A stretch of DNA of 64,000 bases, taken from NCBI RefSeq assembly GCF_964063345.1, contig NZ_OZ061318.1, positions 3,658,001-3,722,000 on the forward strand, written 5' to 3'. Origin of the DNA: Pseudomonas lini. Its GTDB lineage: Bacteria; Pseudomonadota; Gammaproteobacteria; Pseudomonadales; Pseudomonadaceae. How positions within the stretch are numbered: the stretch's first letter is position 1; each line of letters opens with the position of its first letter. The translations under genes and the position numbers were made by a program. The notes beneath the pieces are model-generated. The model saw only the letters and a list, made by a program, of their open reading frames with translations. It made no database searches and had not been told where the DNA came from. This document shows, one piece after another, positions 11,055 through 20,537 of the stretch.

Positions 11055-11477
11055 ATGGCCAAAGTTATTTTGAAGAAAAAAGTCGACGTTGAAACTAACG
11101 CCCTGGGCGACGTCAAATCGTATGCCCGCAAGATCTGGCTCGCTGGTCTGGGTGCTTACACCAAGGTCGGCCAAGAGGGTAGCGAGTACGTTCAAGAGCT
11201 GATCAAGGCTGGTCAAGCTGTTGAAAAGAAAGGCAAAAAAGTAGTCACTGAAAAACTTGAAGCGGCTAATGCCGAGATCGATGAAGCCAAGAGTGAAGTG
11301 AGCACTTTCAAAGGCAAAGTCGAACTTCAACTCGACAAAGTCGAAAGGGCTTTCGATACACGTATCGCAAGTGCCTTGAATCGTATCGGCATTCCGTCTA
11401 AACATGACGTTGAGACACTCTCTGCTAAGCTCGATGAGCTGACGGCATTGCTCGAACGTGTCGCGCGTAAATCTTAA
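11055..11477 (+). CDS. phaI: PhaI, PHA granule-associated phasin
   Basis: Phasin of 140 residues that coats medium-chain-length PHA granules. The frame extends to a GTG at 11043, but the ATG at 11055 has a GAGGTG ribosome site at the right distance and gives MAKVILKKKVDVE. It contains the phasin core YARKIWLAGLGAYTKVG, shared almost word for word with PhaF next door, and a heptad-like C-terminal helix. It lies 10 bases before phaF, forming a phaIF pair convergent with phaD. Confidence 0.93.
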   Translation: MAKVILKKKVDVETNALGDVKSYARKIWLAGLGAYTKVGQEGSEYVQELIKAGQAVEKKGKKVVTEKLEAANAEIDEAKSEVSTFKGKVELQLDKVERAFDTRIASALNRIGIPSKHDVETLSAKLDELTALLERVARKS

Positions 11478-11487
11478 GGAGAACGGG

Positions 11488-12294
11488 ATGGCTGGTAAAA
11501 AGAATACTGAAAAAGAAGGCAGCTCGTGGATCGGGAAGGTCGAAGACTACTCCCGCAAGATCTGGCTGGCTGGTTTAGGCGTGTACTCGAAGATTGACAC
11601 TGACGGCAGTAAGCTCTTCGATACATTGGTCAAGGACGGCGAGAAAGCCGAGAAGCTCACCAAGAGCGCTGTCGGCAAAAAAGTCGATGCTGCCAAGGAC
11701 TCCGCTTCGTCGGCCAAGTCGCGCATCAGCGGCGTGAAAGATCGCGCACTGGGCAAATGGGATGAGCTGGAAGGGGCTTTCGACAAACGTCTGAACAGCG
11801 CCATTTCGCGCCTCGGTGTACCGAGCCGCAATGAGGTCAAGGCACTGCACAGCAAGGTCGATACCCTGACCAAGCAAATCGAAAAACTCACCGGTGCCAA
11901 GGTTGCGCCTGTTGCGGCGAAAACCGCGGCAGCCAAACCTGCGGCCAAAAGCGTAGCCAAACCATTGGCCAAGGCTGCCGCTAAACCGGCAACCAAAACT
12001 GCCGCGGCGAAACCTGCAGCCAAAGCGGCCGCAAAACCTGCCGCAAAACCGGCGGCCAAACCTGCCGCAAAACCGGCGGCCAAACCTGCAGCTAAAACCG
12101 CAGCAGCGAAAAAGCCAGCAGTGAAAAAACCAGCGGCTAAACCGGCAGCTCCGAAAGCGGCCGCTCCGAAACCAGCAGTGGCTGCCGCCAAACCGGCAAC
12201 CCCGGTAAGCACGGCGAACTCCGCCGCTGCGCCGACCCCTGCTGTAACCCAGACTGCCGCGCCGGCTCCGTCGACGCCAACCAGTCAGTCCTGA
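11488..12294 (+). CDS. phaF: PhaF, phasin with histone-like AAKPAA tail
   Basis: Granule protein of 268 residues with two parts. Residues about 1-135 are a phasin domain (YSRKIWLAGLGVYSKID and a long helix with QIEKLTG). From about 140 to the end it is a Lys/Ala/Pro-rich repeat region of AAKPAA and KPAAK units resembling histone H1 tails; in P. putida this part is known to bind DNA and help segregate granules. The ATG at 11488 follows a TAAGGAG site; the longer frame from 11458 runs into phaI and is rejected as the start. Confidence 0.95.
   Translation: MAGKKNTEKEGSSWIGKVEDYSRKIWLAGLGVYSKIDTDGSKLFDTLVKDGEKAEKLTKSAVGKKVDAAKDSASSAKSRISGVKDRALGKWDELEGAFDKRLNSAISRLGVPSRNEVKALHSKVDTLTKQIEKLTGAKVAPVAAKTAAAKPAAKSVAKPLAKAAAKPATKTAAAKPAAKAAAKPAAKPAAKPAAKPAAKPAAKTAAAKKPAVKKPAAKPAAPKAAAPKPAVAAAKPATPVSTANSAAAPTPAVTQTAAPAPSTPTSQS
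12037..12084 (+). repeat. Exact 24-base tandem duplication inside phaF
   Basis: Bases 12037-12060 and 12061-12084 are identical and encode two PAAKPAAK units in the PhaF tail. The identity at the DNA level suggests recent slippage. Confidence 0.93.
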
Positions 12295-12295
12295 T

Positions 12296-12405
12296 GATCG
12301 TTCCCACGCTCCGCGTGGGAATGCCTCACCGGACGCTCCGCGTCCATTGCGGCAGTGACGCAGAGCGTCACCGGCTGCATTCCCACGCGGAGCATGGGAA
12401 CGATC
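12296..12405. repeat. Long imperfect palindrome (GATCGTTCCCACGC type)
   Basis: A unit bounded by GATCGTTCCCACGCTCCGCG and its inverted copy GGGAACGATC, with inner hairpins such as GGACGCTCCGCGTCC and GACGCAGAGCGTC. The same family occurs at 20604-20715. It lies immediately after the phaF stop. Confidence 0.9.
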
Positions 12406-12406
12406 A

Positions 12407-12441
12407 CGCCCGGCCTGTGAAGGTCGGGCGTTTTTGTTTGT
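12407..12441 (+). terminator. Terminator after phaF
   Basis: Stem CGCCCGGCC/GGTCGGGCG with a short loop, followed by TTTTTGTTT. It is placed to end the phaIF transcript after the palindromic repeat. Confidence 0.82.
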
Positions 12442-12471
12442 GCATGCATTCTAAAGAGCGATAGATCCAAT

Positions 12472-12559
12472 GTGGGAGCGGGCTTGCTCGCGAAAGCGGT
12501 TCATCATTCAACATTGATGTCGACTGATACAGCGCTTTCGCGAGCAAGCCCGCTCCCAC
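12472..12559. repeat. REP-like inverted pair between phaF and phaD
   Basis: GTGGGAGCGGGCTTGCTCGC at one end and its inverted copy at the other, including the adjoining GAAAGCG/CGCTTTC, in the space between the convergent phaF and phaD genes. Confidence 0.9.
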
Positions 12560-12563
12560 AGGG

Positions 12564-13184
12564 TTAGTCGTGCTCTTCAAGGTACTGCAACGCCAACCGC
12601 TCGGTCGCAATCTTGATCGGCGGCAGCAAATGCGGCGCCACCAGCATCATGATCTGATACACCACCAGTCTCACTTCACCTTCACGGTCGAGAATCCGCT
12701 GATAGTCCAGCGAGAACAGCAACGTCATGGTGATTTGTTCTACCAACTGGCCCAGCGCCTGGGTATCACTGACCAACTGACCTTGAGCTTTCAACTGTGC
12801 CAGCAATGACGCCAGTGTTCGCTTCAACGCATTGAGCAGGTTGCGTATCCCCTTGGCCAGTTTCGGCAGGCGGCCGGCAAGGTTCGACAGGTCCTGGAAC
12901 AGAAACCGGTAATGGGACAGGCGTTCGATGATCAGGTGCAGGAACAGCCAATAGTCTTCGGGCGCCAATTCCACATCGGACGGTGGATCGAGCAAGGGCG
13001 TCAATTCGGCCTGGAAGCGCTCGAACAGCCCGAGGATCAGCGGTTCCTTGCCGTGGAAGTGGTAGTAAAGGTTGCCCGGGCTGATGCCCATTTCGTTGGC
13101 CACTTCCATGGTGGACACATTCGGTTCGCCCTTCTGATTGAACAACTGCAGGGCACATTCGAGAATCCGGTCGCGGGTTTTCAT
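12564..13184 (-). CDS. phaD: PhaD, TetR-family regulator of PHA genes
   Basis: DNA-binding regulator of 206 residues, with an N-terminal TetR helix-turn-helix (RDRILECALQLFNQKG, then NEMGISPGNLYYHFHGKEPL at residues about 5-50) and an all-helical ligand domain. In P. putida PhaD activates the phaC1 and phaI promoters and responds to a fatty-acid-derived effector; that role is family knowledge. It is the last gene of the phaC1ZC2D cluster, about 60 bases after phaC2. Confidence 0.93.
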   Translation of the reverse strand: MKTRDRILECALQLFNQKGEPNVSTMEVANEMGISPGNLYYHFHGKEPLILGLFERFQAELTPLLDPPSDVELAPEDYWLFLHLIIERLSHYRFLFQDLSNLAGRLPKLAKGIRNLLNALKRTLASLLAQLKAQGQLVSDTQALGQLVEQITMTLLFSLDYQRILDREGEVRLVVYQIMMLVAPHLLPPIKIATERLALQYLEEHD

Positions 13185-13243
13185 CCAGTCTTCTTAATGG
13201 TCGAGTCATGCCACGGCCATTGGCGGCCGTGGTTCGTTGAACG

Positions 13244-14926
13244 TCAGCGCACGCGCACGTAAGTACCGGGTGCCGCCTCCATCGGTGGATAGTTCTGGTT
13301 GCCGAGGGCCATCTGGGTTTCGCGTTGTGCGCCGGAGCGTTCCTGAATCCAGCCCAGCCATTGCGTCCACCAACTACCGTCGACGCGCTTGGCGTCGTAA
13401 TACCAGGCCCGCGGGTCGCTGCTCAGTTTCGGATTCTCGACGTAGTTGGCTTTCGGATTGTTCGGCGGGTTGAGAATGCTCTGCACATGACCGCTATTGG
13501 ACAGCACGAAGCGCCGCTCGCCACCCAGCAGCAATGTCGAGCGATACACCGCATCCCACGGGGTGATGTGATCATTCATCCCCGCCACGCTGAAACTGTC
13601 GACGGTGACTTTCTGCAGGTCGATCGGCGTGCCGCACACTTCCAGCCCACCCGGATGACTCAGCGGGTTGTGCTTGAAGAAATCCAGCAGGTCGCCATGA
13701 AATGCCGCTGGCAGGCGCGTGTTGTCATTGTTCCAGTAGAGGATGTCGAACGCCGGCGGCTCCTTGCCCAGCAAGTAGTTATTGACGAAGTAATTCCAGA
13801 TCAGATCGTTGGGCCGCATCCAGGCAAACACCTTGGCCATGTCACTACCTTCCAGAACGCCCTTCTGATACGAGCGGCGCTTGGCCGCTTCCAGCGTTTG
13901 TTCGTCGGCGAAGAGGGTGGCCGGGCTGTCGATCTGACTGTCGAGCATGCTGACCAGGTAGGTCGCGCTGGACACCCGTCGTAGCTGCCGCTTGGCCTGC
14001 AAATGCCCTTGTAGCGCAGCGATGGTCAGCCCGCCGGCACAGGCCCCCATCAGGTTGACCTCGCGAGCGCCGGTGATTGCCCGGCACACATTCATCGCTT
14101 CTTCGACGGCTTCTACGTAAGACGACAACCCCCATTCGCGATGACGCACATCGGGATTGCGCCAGCTGATAATGAAGGTCTGCAAACCGTTTTTAAGGGC
14201 GTACTGGACGAAGCTGTTGCCGGGGCTCAAGTCGAAAATGTAGTACTTGTTGATCTGTGGCGGCACGATCAACAACGGCTTTGAATACTGTTTTTCGCTC
14301 ATCGGCTTGTACTGGATCAGCTCCAGAAGCTCATTGCGAAACACCACGGAGCCGGTAGTGGTGGCAACCGTTTTGCCCACCTCGAACGATTGCTTGGTGA
14401 CCTGCCTGGGCAGGCCGTCGTTGTGCAGGATGTCGTCGAGCAGATGGCCGATACCCCGCACCAGACTGTTGCCGCCGGAGTTGAAAAATTCCTTGATCGC
14501 CAGCGGATTGAGCAAGGTGTTGGACGGCGCCACGGCGTCGTTGATCAAGGCAAAGGCGAAGTGGGCGCGGGCACGATCGTCCGGGCTCATGTTGCTCTCG
14601 TCGATCCAGCTTTTGACTTCTTTCTGCCAGCTCAGATAAGCCTGCAGACTGCGGCGATAAAAAGGATTGAGACTCCACGTCGGGTCGGCAAAGCGACTGT
14701 CCTGCGGGTTGGTCGGGTGCAGCGTTTCACCCAACAGTACGCGGCCCAACTGACCGCCCAGCTTCAAGGCGTGCCGGGCCGTATACACCGGATTGCGCAG
14801 GCCGTGGGTGGCCAGGGTGCGCAAGGTCGAAAGCAGGTCCCGGCCGCGCAGACCGGTAACCGCACTCTGTGCATTGATGAATGCAGCGGGAGTGGGCAAA
14901 GAGCCCTTCGCTGGTTTGTCGCGCAT
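13244..14926 (-). CDS. phaC2: PhaC2, class II PHA synthase
   Basis: Polymerises (R)-3-hydroxyacyl-CoA of medium chain length on the granule surface. The 560 residues have an alpha/beta-hydrolase core with the Cys version of the lipase box (MGACAGGL), the catalytic Asp in GMNDHITPWD and His in SNSGHVQS. The start MRDKPAKGSL is preceded by AAGGAG. It is closely related to PhaC1 at 16045-17724, from which phaZ separates it, the classic arrangement of medium-chain-length producers. Confidence 0.96.
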   Translation of the reverse strand: MRDKPAKGSLPTPAAFINAQSAVTGLRGRDLLSTLRTLATHGLRNPVYTARHALKLGGQLGRVLLGETLHPTNPQDSRFADPTWSLNPFYRRSLQAYLSWQKEVKSWIDESNMSPDDRARAHFAFALINDAVAPSNTLLNPLAIKEFFNSGGNSLVRGIGHLLDDILHNDGLPRQVTKQSFEVGKTVATTTGSVVFRNELLELIQYKPMSEKQYSKPLLIVPPQINKYYIFDLSPGNSFVQYALKNGLQTFIISWRNPDVRHREWGLSSYVEAVEEAMNVCRAITGAREVNLMGACAGGLTIAALQGHLQAKRQLRRVSSATYLVSMLDSQIDSPATLFADEQTLEAAKRRSYQKGVLEGSDMAKVFAWMRPNDLIWNYFVNNYLLGKEPPAFDILYWNNDNTRLPAAFHGDLLDFFKHNPLSHPGGLEVCGTPIDLQKVTVDSFSVAGMNDHITPWDAVYRSTLLLGGERRFVLSNSGHVQSILNPPNNPKANYVENPKLSSDPRAWYYDAKRVDGSWWTQWLGWIQERSGAQRETQMALGNQNYPPMEAAPGTYVRVR

Positions 14927-15055
14927 GAGTTAACACTCCTTCGTCGTCAGGCCAAAAACAAACACACCCGAACAAAACACCATAGACGCTGTTGCGGGTT
15001 GTTGCGCGGCACGGCGTCCTGCCAACTCCTTTTCATAAATAAATGCCTGGGTCGG

Positions 15056-15910
15056 TTAACCGCCCGATGGCGCCGGGTGTGGATGCATTACTGCACGCTG
15101 ACGTTCCTCCTCAAGAAACTTCATGATGATCGGTGCCACCGCTTCGGCCCGGGTAATCAAAAACAGATGGCCGTCGTCGATGATGTGCAGTTGGGCGTTG
15201 GGAATTCGCCAGGCCAGCATGCGCATGTTGATCAGTGGAATCAGTGGGTCATCGTCGCCGGCCAACACCAAAGTTGGCTGGTTGATCTTGTGCAGCCAGT
15301 GAATGCTGGTCCAGCCGAGGCCGGCGAACAGCTGCCAGTAATAACCGAGTTTGCCTGCCGAGCGGACCCTGGCGGCGTGACTGGCAGCCAGGGTCGGATC
15401 GCGACGGAACGAGCCGCCATAGATCATCGGTGCGATGCGGATCACATGGGATGGCTGGATGTAGCGCCTGGGGCTTGCCATCATCCACAGCACTTTCGGC
15501 TTGCCCGGCACCATCACGGCGCCGGCTGCCGTGGCCGCTAGCACCAGTTTCTTGCAGCGCTCGGGATAGTCATGGGCGAACTGCTGCGCCAAGGCGCCAC
15601 CCCACGAAACGCCAATCACGTTGACTTGCCCGTAATCGAGATAGTCGAGCATTCGTGCAGTGAGTTTCGCCAGGCCCGAAAAGCGATACGGGCGGTTGGG
15701 AGTCGATGAGCCGCCGACGCCGGGTACGTCAAAGGCGATGACTTCCAGGTCCGGATCCAGAGCCTGGACGAACGGGAATATCAGCTCCAGGTTGGCGCCA
15801 ATGCCGTTGAAAATCAGCAAGGGCGTCAAGTGAGGCTTGCCGGGGCGTACCGCTGTGCGGAGGGTCTGGCCATCCAGGTTGACGGTACGAAAGACGAACG
15901 GTTGCGGCAT
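15056..15910 (-). CDS. phaZ: PhaZ, intracellular PHA depolymerase
   Basis: Serine hydrolase that degrades granule polymer to 3-hydroxyacids. 284 residues with an alpha/beta-hydrolase fold: lipase box GVSWGG, acidic residue in LAGDDDPLIP, and His in DDGHLFLI. No signal peptide, in keeping with a cytosolic granule-bound enzyme. It lies between the two synthase genes, with about 130 bases on either side, so separate promoters for phaC2 or phaZ are possible. Confidence 0.95.
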   Translation of the reverse strand: MPQPFVFRTVNLDGQTLRTAVRPGKPHLTPLLIFNGIGANLELIFPFVQALDPDLEVIAFDVPGVGGSSTPNRPYRFSGLAKLTARMLDYLDYGQVNVIGVSWGGALAQQFAHDYPERCKKLVLAATAAGAVMVPGKPKVLWMMASPRRYIQPSHVIRIAPMIYGGSFRRDPTLAASHAARVRSAGKLGYYWQLFAGLGWTSIHWLHKINQPTLVLAGDDDPLIPLINMRMLAWRIPNAQLHIIDDGHLFLITRAEAVAPIIMKFLEEERQRAVMHPHPAPSGG

Positions 15911-16044
15911 GCACGGAGCCCTGTAGGTTTTAAACGCTGACCGAGCCGTCCCGGGCCGTCGCAGAATGTTCGAGGCTGGCCTCGCGAGTAATGGGTAGAA
16001 ATCGCGGCACCTCCCAGTGCCGCGGACTACGAGTTATTTGAAGC

Positions 16045-17724
16045 TCAACGCTCATGCACGTAAGTACCCGGCGAAGCTTCACCCGCTGGATAGGCCTTGT
16101 TGCCAAGGTTGGCGGGGGATTTCTTCAGTTTGCCCGAACGCTCGGCCTGCCACGCCTGCCAATGCAACCACCAGGAATCGGTGTGCTTGGTGGAGTTTTC
16201 CATCCACTCTTCGGCTTTGGCCGGCATGTCGGTGCTGGTCATGTAGCGCGCTTTCGGATTGCCCGGAGGGTTCAGAATGCTCTGGATATGCCCGCTGCTG
16301 GACAGCACGAACTCGACCTTGCCACCGAACAGCTGCGCGGATTTGTAGCAGGACTTCCACGGAGTGATGTGATCGTTGGTACCGGCCAGGGAAAAGATGT
16401 CGGCGGTCACCTGCTTGAGGTCGATCGGCGTGCCGCACACCTCCAGGGCATCGGAGCGGATCAATGGGTTGTTTTTGAACATCTCGATCAGGTCGCCATG
16501 GAACGCTGCCGGTAACCGGGTGGTGTCATTGTTCCAGAACAGAATGTCGAAAACCGGCGGCTCATTACCCAGCAAGTAGTTGTTGACCCAGTAGTTCCAG
16601 ATCAGGTCGTTGGGGCGCATCCAGGCGAAAACTTTCGCCATGTCGCGACCTTCCAGAACACCGGCCTGATAGGAATGGCGCTTGGCGGCTTCGAGGGTCT
16701 GCTCGTCGACGAACAGGGCCACATCGCTGTCCAGGGTGGTGTCCAGCACGCTGACCAGCAGGGTGAGGGCGTTGACCTTCTTCTCGCCGATCGCTGCGTA
16801 GTGACCCAGCAGGGCGGTGCAGGTGATGCCGCCGGAGCAGGCACCGAGCATGTTCACGTCTTTGCTGCCGGTAATCGCGGTGACGACATCGACCGCTTCC
16901 TTGAGCGCTTCGATGTAGGTCGACAGACCCCACTCGCGCTGCTCCTTGGTCGGGTTGCGCCAGCTGACGATGAACGTCTGCACGTTGTTGCGCAGGCAGA
17001 AGCGCGCCAGGCTCTTGTCCGGGCTCAGGTCGAATACGTAGAACTTGTTGATCTGTGGCGGCACCACCAGCAGCGGGCGTTCATGCACCTGCTCGGTGAT
17101 CGGTCGGTACTGGATCAGCTCCAGCACGTCGTTGCGAAACACCACTGCGCCTTCGGTCACGCCAAGGCTCTTGCCGACTTCGAATGCACCCATGTTGACC
17201 TGGCTCGGCATGCCGCCGTTATGCACCAGATCCTTGGCCAGATGGGAGAGGCCGTCGAGCAGGCTCTTGCCACCGGTTTCGAAGAAACGTTTGACCGCCG
17301 CCGGGTTGGCCGCCGTGTTGGTCGGGGCCATGGCTTCGGTCATGAGGTTAATCACGAAATGCCCACGAGCGACGTCCTTGGGCGAGAGGTTGCTGTCATC
17401 GATCCACGCGTGAAGCTCCTTGCGCCACGCCAGATAAGTTTGCAAATAACGTTTGTAGAGCGGGTTCTGGCTCCACGCCGGGTCAAGGAAGCGACGGTCA
17501 TCACTTTGCGGTTGAAGCTCGGATTTACCCAACAGCACGTTCTTGAGTTCGATGCCGAAATGGGCGACATGCCTGACACTGTGGATGGGTTGTCTGAGGG
17601 CCTGGCTCAGCACCATGCGGGCAGAGCCCAAGAGATCCTTTCTACGTAGTCCAACAACAGGATTCAGCCCCAAGGTGTTTTCCGAAGCCTGAAATTTCAA
17701 GTCATCGTTAAGCTTGTTACTCAT
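16045..17724 (-). CDS. phaC1: PhaC1, class II PHA synthase
   Basis: First synthase of the medium-chain-length PHA locus, 559 residues, starting MSNKLNDDLKFQAS. It carries the Cys lipase box LGACSGGI, the Asp in GTNDHITPW and the His in SSSGHIQS, and ends SPGTYVHER. It heads the phaC1-phaZ-phaC2-phaD cluster. A striking nested inverted repeat lies about 30 bases upstream of the start codon and may control it. Confidence 0.96.
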   Translation of the reverse strand: MSNKLNDDLKFQASENTLGLNPVVGLRRKDLLGSARMVLSQALRQPIHSVRHVAHFGIELKNVLLGKSELQPQSDDRRFLDPAWSQNPLYKRYLQTYLAWRKELHAWIDDSNLSPKDVARGHFVINLMTEAMAPTNTAANPAAVKRFFETGGKSLLDGLSHLAKDLVHNGGMPSQVNMGAFEVGKSLGVTEGAVVFRNDVLELIQYRPITEQVHERPLLVVPPQINKFYVFDLSPDKSLARFCLRNNVQTFIVSWRNPTKEQREWGLSTYIEALKEAVDVVTAITGSKDVNMLGACSGGITCTALLGHYAAIGEKKVNALTLLVSVLDTTLDSDVALFVDEQTLEAAKRHSYQAGVLEGRDMAKVFAWMRPNDLIWNYWVNNYLLGNEPPVFDILFWNNDTTRLPAAFHGDLIEMFKNNPLIRSDALEVCGTPIDLKQVTADIFSLAGTNDHITPWKSCYKSAQLFGGKVEFVLSSSGHIQSILNPPGNPKARYMTSTDMPAKAEEWMENSTKHTDSWWLHWQAWQAERSGKLKKSPANLGNKAYPAGEASPGTYVHER

Positions 17725-17751
17725 CTACGACGCTCCATTGTCCTGAGACGA

Positions 17752-17793
17752 GTACCTGAGTCCAGCTGTGTAATCACACAGCACGCCAGGTAC
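17752..17793 (-). promoter_or_regulatory. Nested inverted repeat upstream of phaC1
   Basis: Outer arms GTACCTG and CAGGTAC enclose inner arms GCTGTGT and ACACAGC around an AATC centre, all perfect; the spacers between arms are six and four bases. The element ends 28 bases before the phaC1 start codon. It could be a protein operator (PhaD is the obvious candidate) or a hairpin in the leader RNA. The symmetry is seen directly; its function is not known. Confidence 0.6.
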
Positions 17794-17981
17794 TACTGCT
17801 CGGGTGACTGTAAATTGCGCATCGCTGCTTTTTTAGTTCAGAGAGCACTGCACGGAACTTGCCAGCTCCATTGGTTACCCGAGTTTAATTTTTTTCGCAA
17901 GCGGGCCAATCGTTGCCACCGCAGCGAAGCATTCAAACAGATGGAATTAGAAAATGCCCTCTAAATAGCCAGAGGCCTGAC

Positions 17982-18362
17982 CTAGAGCATCAGCTTGACG
18001 ACGGATTCATTCGGATCACGGGTCTTTCCAGCCGCTTTGAGTTCCGCAAGATAATCGTTCCAGAGATCTTCTTGGCGCACTGCCAGCTGGTACAGATATT
18101 CCCAAGTGAACAGGCCGCTGTCGTGGCCGTCGTCGAAGGTCAATTTCAGTGCGTACTGACCGGCCGGTTCGACCTTGCTCAGGCCTACGCCGATCTTGCC
18201 AAATTGCAGGATAGGTTTGCCGTGGCCCTGGACTTCGGCGGAAGGAGAGTGCACGCGAAGGAACTCGGCGGGCAGGTGATATTCCTCGCCGGACGCGTAT
18301 TTCAGTGTCAGGGTTTTTGAGGCTTTGTGGAGTTTGATGTCGGTGGGGAGTTGGGTCGTCAT
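17982..18362 (-). CDS. DUF971 family protein (gamma-butyrobetaine hydroxylase N-terminal-like)
   Basis: 126-residue soluble protein. The frame extends further upstream into a REP repeat, but MTTQLPTDIKLHKASKTL at 18362 is the natural start. Features: the LxLxYASGEEYHLPAEFLRVHSP core, and GLFTWEYLYQLA near the C-terminus, which mark the DUF971 fold otherwise found at the N-terminus of gamma-butyrobetaine hydroxylases. It stands alone between hslU and phaC1 on the same strand. Members have been linked to Fe-S or carnitine-type chemistry, but no function can be assigned here. Confidence 0.85.
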   Translation of the reverse strand: MTTQLPTDIKLHKASKTLTLKYASGEEYHLPAEFLRVHSPSAEVQGHGKPILQFGKIGVGLSKVEPAGQYALKLTFDDGHDSGLFTWEYLYQLAVRQEDLWNDYLAELKAAGKTRDPNESVVKLML

Positions 18363-18410
18363 GGGGCCGGTCGTCCGTTTGTATGGAGGCCCTGTGTCGA
18401 CGGGTGACCT

Positions 18411-18540
18411 GTGGCGAGGGAGCTTGCTCCCGCTCGGCTGCGCAGCAGCCGTAAATCCGGCGAATGGGTCTTGCTGATAAACCGCATCCGACGATTTTGG
18501 GGCCGCTTCGCGACCCAGCGGGAGCAAGCTCCCTCGCCAC
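18411..18540. repeat. REP-like inverted pair (GGCGAGGGAGCTTGCTCCCGC type)
   Basis: GTGGCGAGGGAGCTTGCTCC and its exact inverted copy about 80 bases away, between hslU and the DUF971 gene. Inner short palindromes (GGCTGCGCAGCAGCC, GCTTCGCGACC) are also present. Confidence 0.9.
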
Positions 18541-18566
18541 AGAAGCCCGCTCACACAGATTGAGAC

Positions 18567-19907
18567 CTACAGGATATAACGGGACAGGTCTTCGTTCTGC
18601 GCCAATTCGCCCAAGTGGCTGTTGACGTAGTCGGCATCGATCAGGATCGGCTTGTCCTCATGGGTGCTGGCCAGATCACCGGCGCTGAACGACACCTCTT
18701 CGAGCAGGCGTTCGAGCAGAGTGTGGAGGCGACGAGCGCCGATGTTCTCGGTCTTCTCGTTGACCTGCCAGGCGATCTCGGCCAGGCGCTTGATGCCGTC
18801 CGGTTGAAACTCGATGTTCAGCCCTTCGGTTTTCAGCAATGCACAATATTGCTCGGTAAGCGATGCATGCGGCTCGCTGAGGATGCGCTCGAAATCTTCC
18901 GGGCTCAGGGCCTTGAGCTCGACGCGAATCGGCAGGCGACCTTGCAGCTCCGGCACCAGATCGCTTGGCTTGCTCAGGTGGAACGCACCGGAAGCGATGA
19001 ACAGGATGTGGTCAGTCTTGACCATGCCCAGTTTGGTGTTAACGGTGCAGCCTTCGATCAGTGGCAGCAAGTCGCGCTGTACGCCTTCGCGGGACACGTC
19101 GATGCCACCGGAATTGCCGCGCTTGGCGACTTTGTCGATTTCGTCGATGAACACGATACCGTGCTGCTCAACGGCTTCCAGGGCCTTGGCCTTCAGTTCT
19201 TCTTCGTTGACCAGGCGACCGGCTTCTTCGTCGCGAACCAGTTTCAGCGCTTCCTTGACCTTGAGCTTGCGGTTTTTGCGCTTGCCCTTGCCCATGTTGG
19301 CGAACAGGCTCTGCAGCTGGTTGGTCATTTCTTCCATGCCCGGTGGCGCGGAGATATCGACGCCGGACACTTCGGCCACTTCGATTTCGATCTCCTTGTC
19401 ATCCAGCTGACCTTCACGCAGGCGTTTGCGGAACAGCTGACGGGTGTTGGAATCCTGGGACGGTGCGGAGTCCTCATTGCTGAAGCCCATGCGTGCCGGT
19501 GGCAGCAAAGCGTCGAGGATGCGTTCTTCGGCGGCGTCTTCGGCGCGGTGGCGAACCTTGGTCATTTCCTGTTCGCGCAGCAGCTTGATCGCGGCGTCGG
19601 CCAGATCACGAATGATCGATTCGACGTCGCGGCCAACGTAGCCCACTTCGGTGAACTTGGTCGCTTCGACTTTGATGAACGGCGCGTTGGCGAGCTTGGC
19701 CAGGCGACGGGCGATCTCGGTTTTGCCGACACCGGTCGGGCCGATCATCAGGATGTTCTTGGGGGTGACTTCAACGCGCAGCTCTTCGGGCAGCTGCATC
19801 CGGCGCCAGCGGTTGCGCAAGGCGATGGCGACGGCGCGTTTGGCATCGTCCTGGCCGATGATATGGCGATTGAGTTCGTGGACGATTTCACGGGGGGTCA
19901 TGGGCAT
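18567..19907 (-). CDS. hslU: HslU, ATPase subunit of the HslUV protease
   Basis: AAA+ unfoldase of 446 residues that feeds substrates to HslV. Walker [16 protein letters not shown], Walker B IVFIDEID, the pore-loop GYVGRD, and the insertion I-domain between about residues 110 and 240 are visible; the C-terminus ends EDLSRYIL as in characterised HslU. It lies 54 bases after hslV on the same strand. Confidence 0.97.
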   Translation of the reverse strand: MPMTPREIVHELNRHIIGQDDAKRAVAIALRNRWRRMQLPEELRVEVTPKNILMIGPTGVGKTEIARRLAKLANAPFIKVEATKFTEVGYVGRDVESIIRDLADAAIKLLREQEMTKVRHRAEDAAEERILDALLPPARMGFSNEDSAPSQDSNTRQLFRKRLREGQLDDKEIEIEVAEVSGVDISAPPGMEEMTNQLQSLFANMGKGKRKNRKLKVKEALKLVRDEEAGRLVNEEELKAKALEAVEQHGIVFIDEIDKVAKRGNSGGIDVSREGVQRDLLPLIEGCTVNTKLGMVKTDHILFIASGAFHLSKPSDLVPELQGRLPIRVELKALSPEDFERILSEPHASLTEQYCALLKTEGLNIEFQPDGIKRLAEIAWQVNEKTENIGARRLHTLLERLLEEVSFSAGDLASTHEDKPILIDADYVNSHLGELAQNEDLSRYIL

Positions 19908-19961
19908 AATAATTGGCGGTCCTCAAGCAAAAGTGAGCCGTGGCGCTAGGCCGAAACAGGC

Positions 19962-20492
19962 TTACTCCGCGAGGTCCTGCTCCTCGATGGTGAAGGTGTG
20001 GTTGGTGAATACGCAGATGTCGCCGGCGATGCCGAGCGCTGTTTCGACGATTTCCCGCGCCGACAAATCGGTTTTCTTCAGCAGGGCACTCGCGGCAGCC
20101 TGGGCGTAGCCGCCGCCGGAACCCATGGCGATCAGGCCTTCTTCGGGCTCAACCACGTCACCGTTGCCGGTAATGATCAGGGAGGCATCTTTGTTGGCGA
20201 CCGCGAGCATTGCTTCGAGGCGGCTCAAGGAGCGGTCGGTGCGCCATTCTTTGGCGAGTTCGACGGCGGCGCGAACCAGGTGGCCCTGATGTTTCTCGAG
20301 CTGGCCTTCGAAACGCTCGAAGAGGGTGAAGGCGTCAGCGGTGGCCCCGGCAAAACCGGCGATAACCTGGCCGTGGTAGAGGCGGCGAACTTTCTTCGCG
20401 TTGCCTTTCATCACGGTATTGCCGAGCGAAACCTGGCCGTCGCCGCCCATGACGACTTTGCCGTGGCGGCGAACTGAAACGATGGTGGTCAA
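19962..20492 (-). CDS. hslV: HslV, peptidase subunit of the HslUV protease
   Basis: Proteasome-like threonine peptidase, 176 residues. After Met removal the mature protein begins TTIVSVRR, giving the catalytic N-terminal Thr; [21 protein letters not shown] and [11 protein letters not shown] are family signatures. It is the first gene of hslVU and lies behind a heat-shock-type promoter. Confidence 0.97.
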   Translation of the reverse strand: MTTIVSVRRHGKVVMGGDGQVSLGNTVMKGNAKKVRRLYHGQVIAGFAGATADAFTLFERFEGQLEKHQGHLVRAAVELAKEWRTDRSLSRLEAMLAVANKDASLIITGNGDVVEPEEGLIAMGSGGGYAQAAASALLKKTDLSAREIVETALGIAGDICVFTNHTFTIEEQDLAE

Positions 20493-20537
20493 GGGAGAGT
20501 CTCCACGCAGCGGGGCGAAAATGCCTTATGCCAACTC

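Noticed and set aside
12296..12559. Possible transposon ends after phaF
   Set aside because: The inverted repeats match the dispersed intergenic palindrome families of this genome and enclose no gene.
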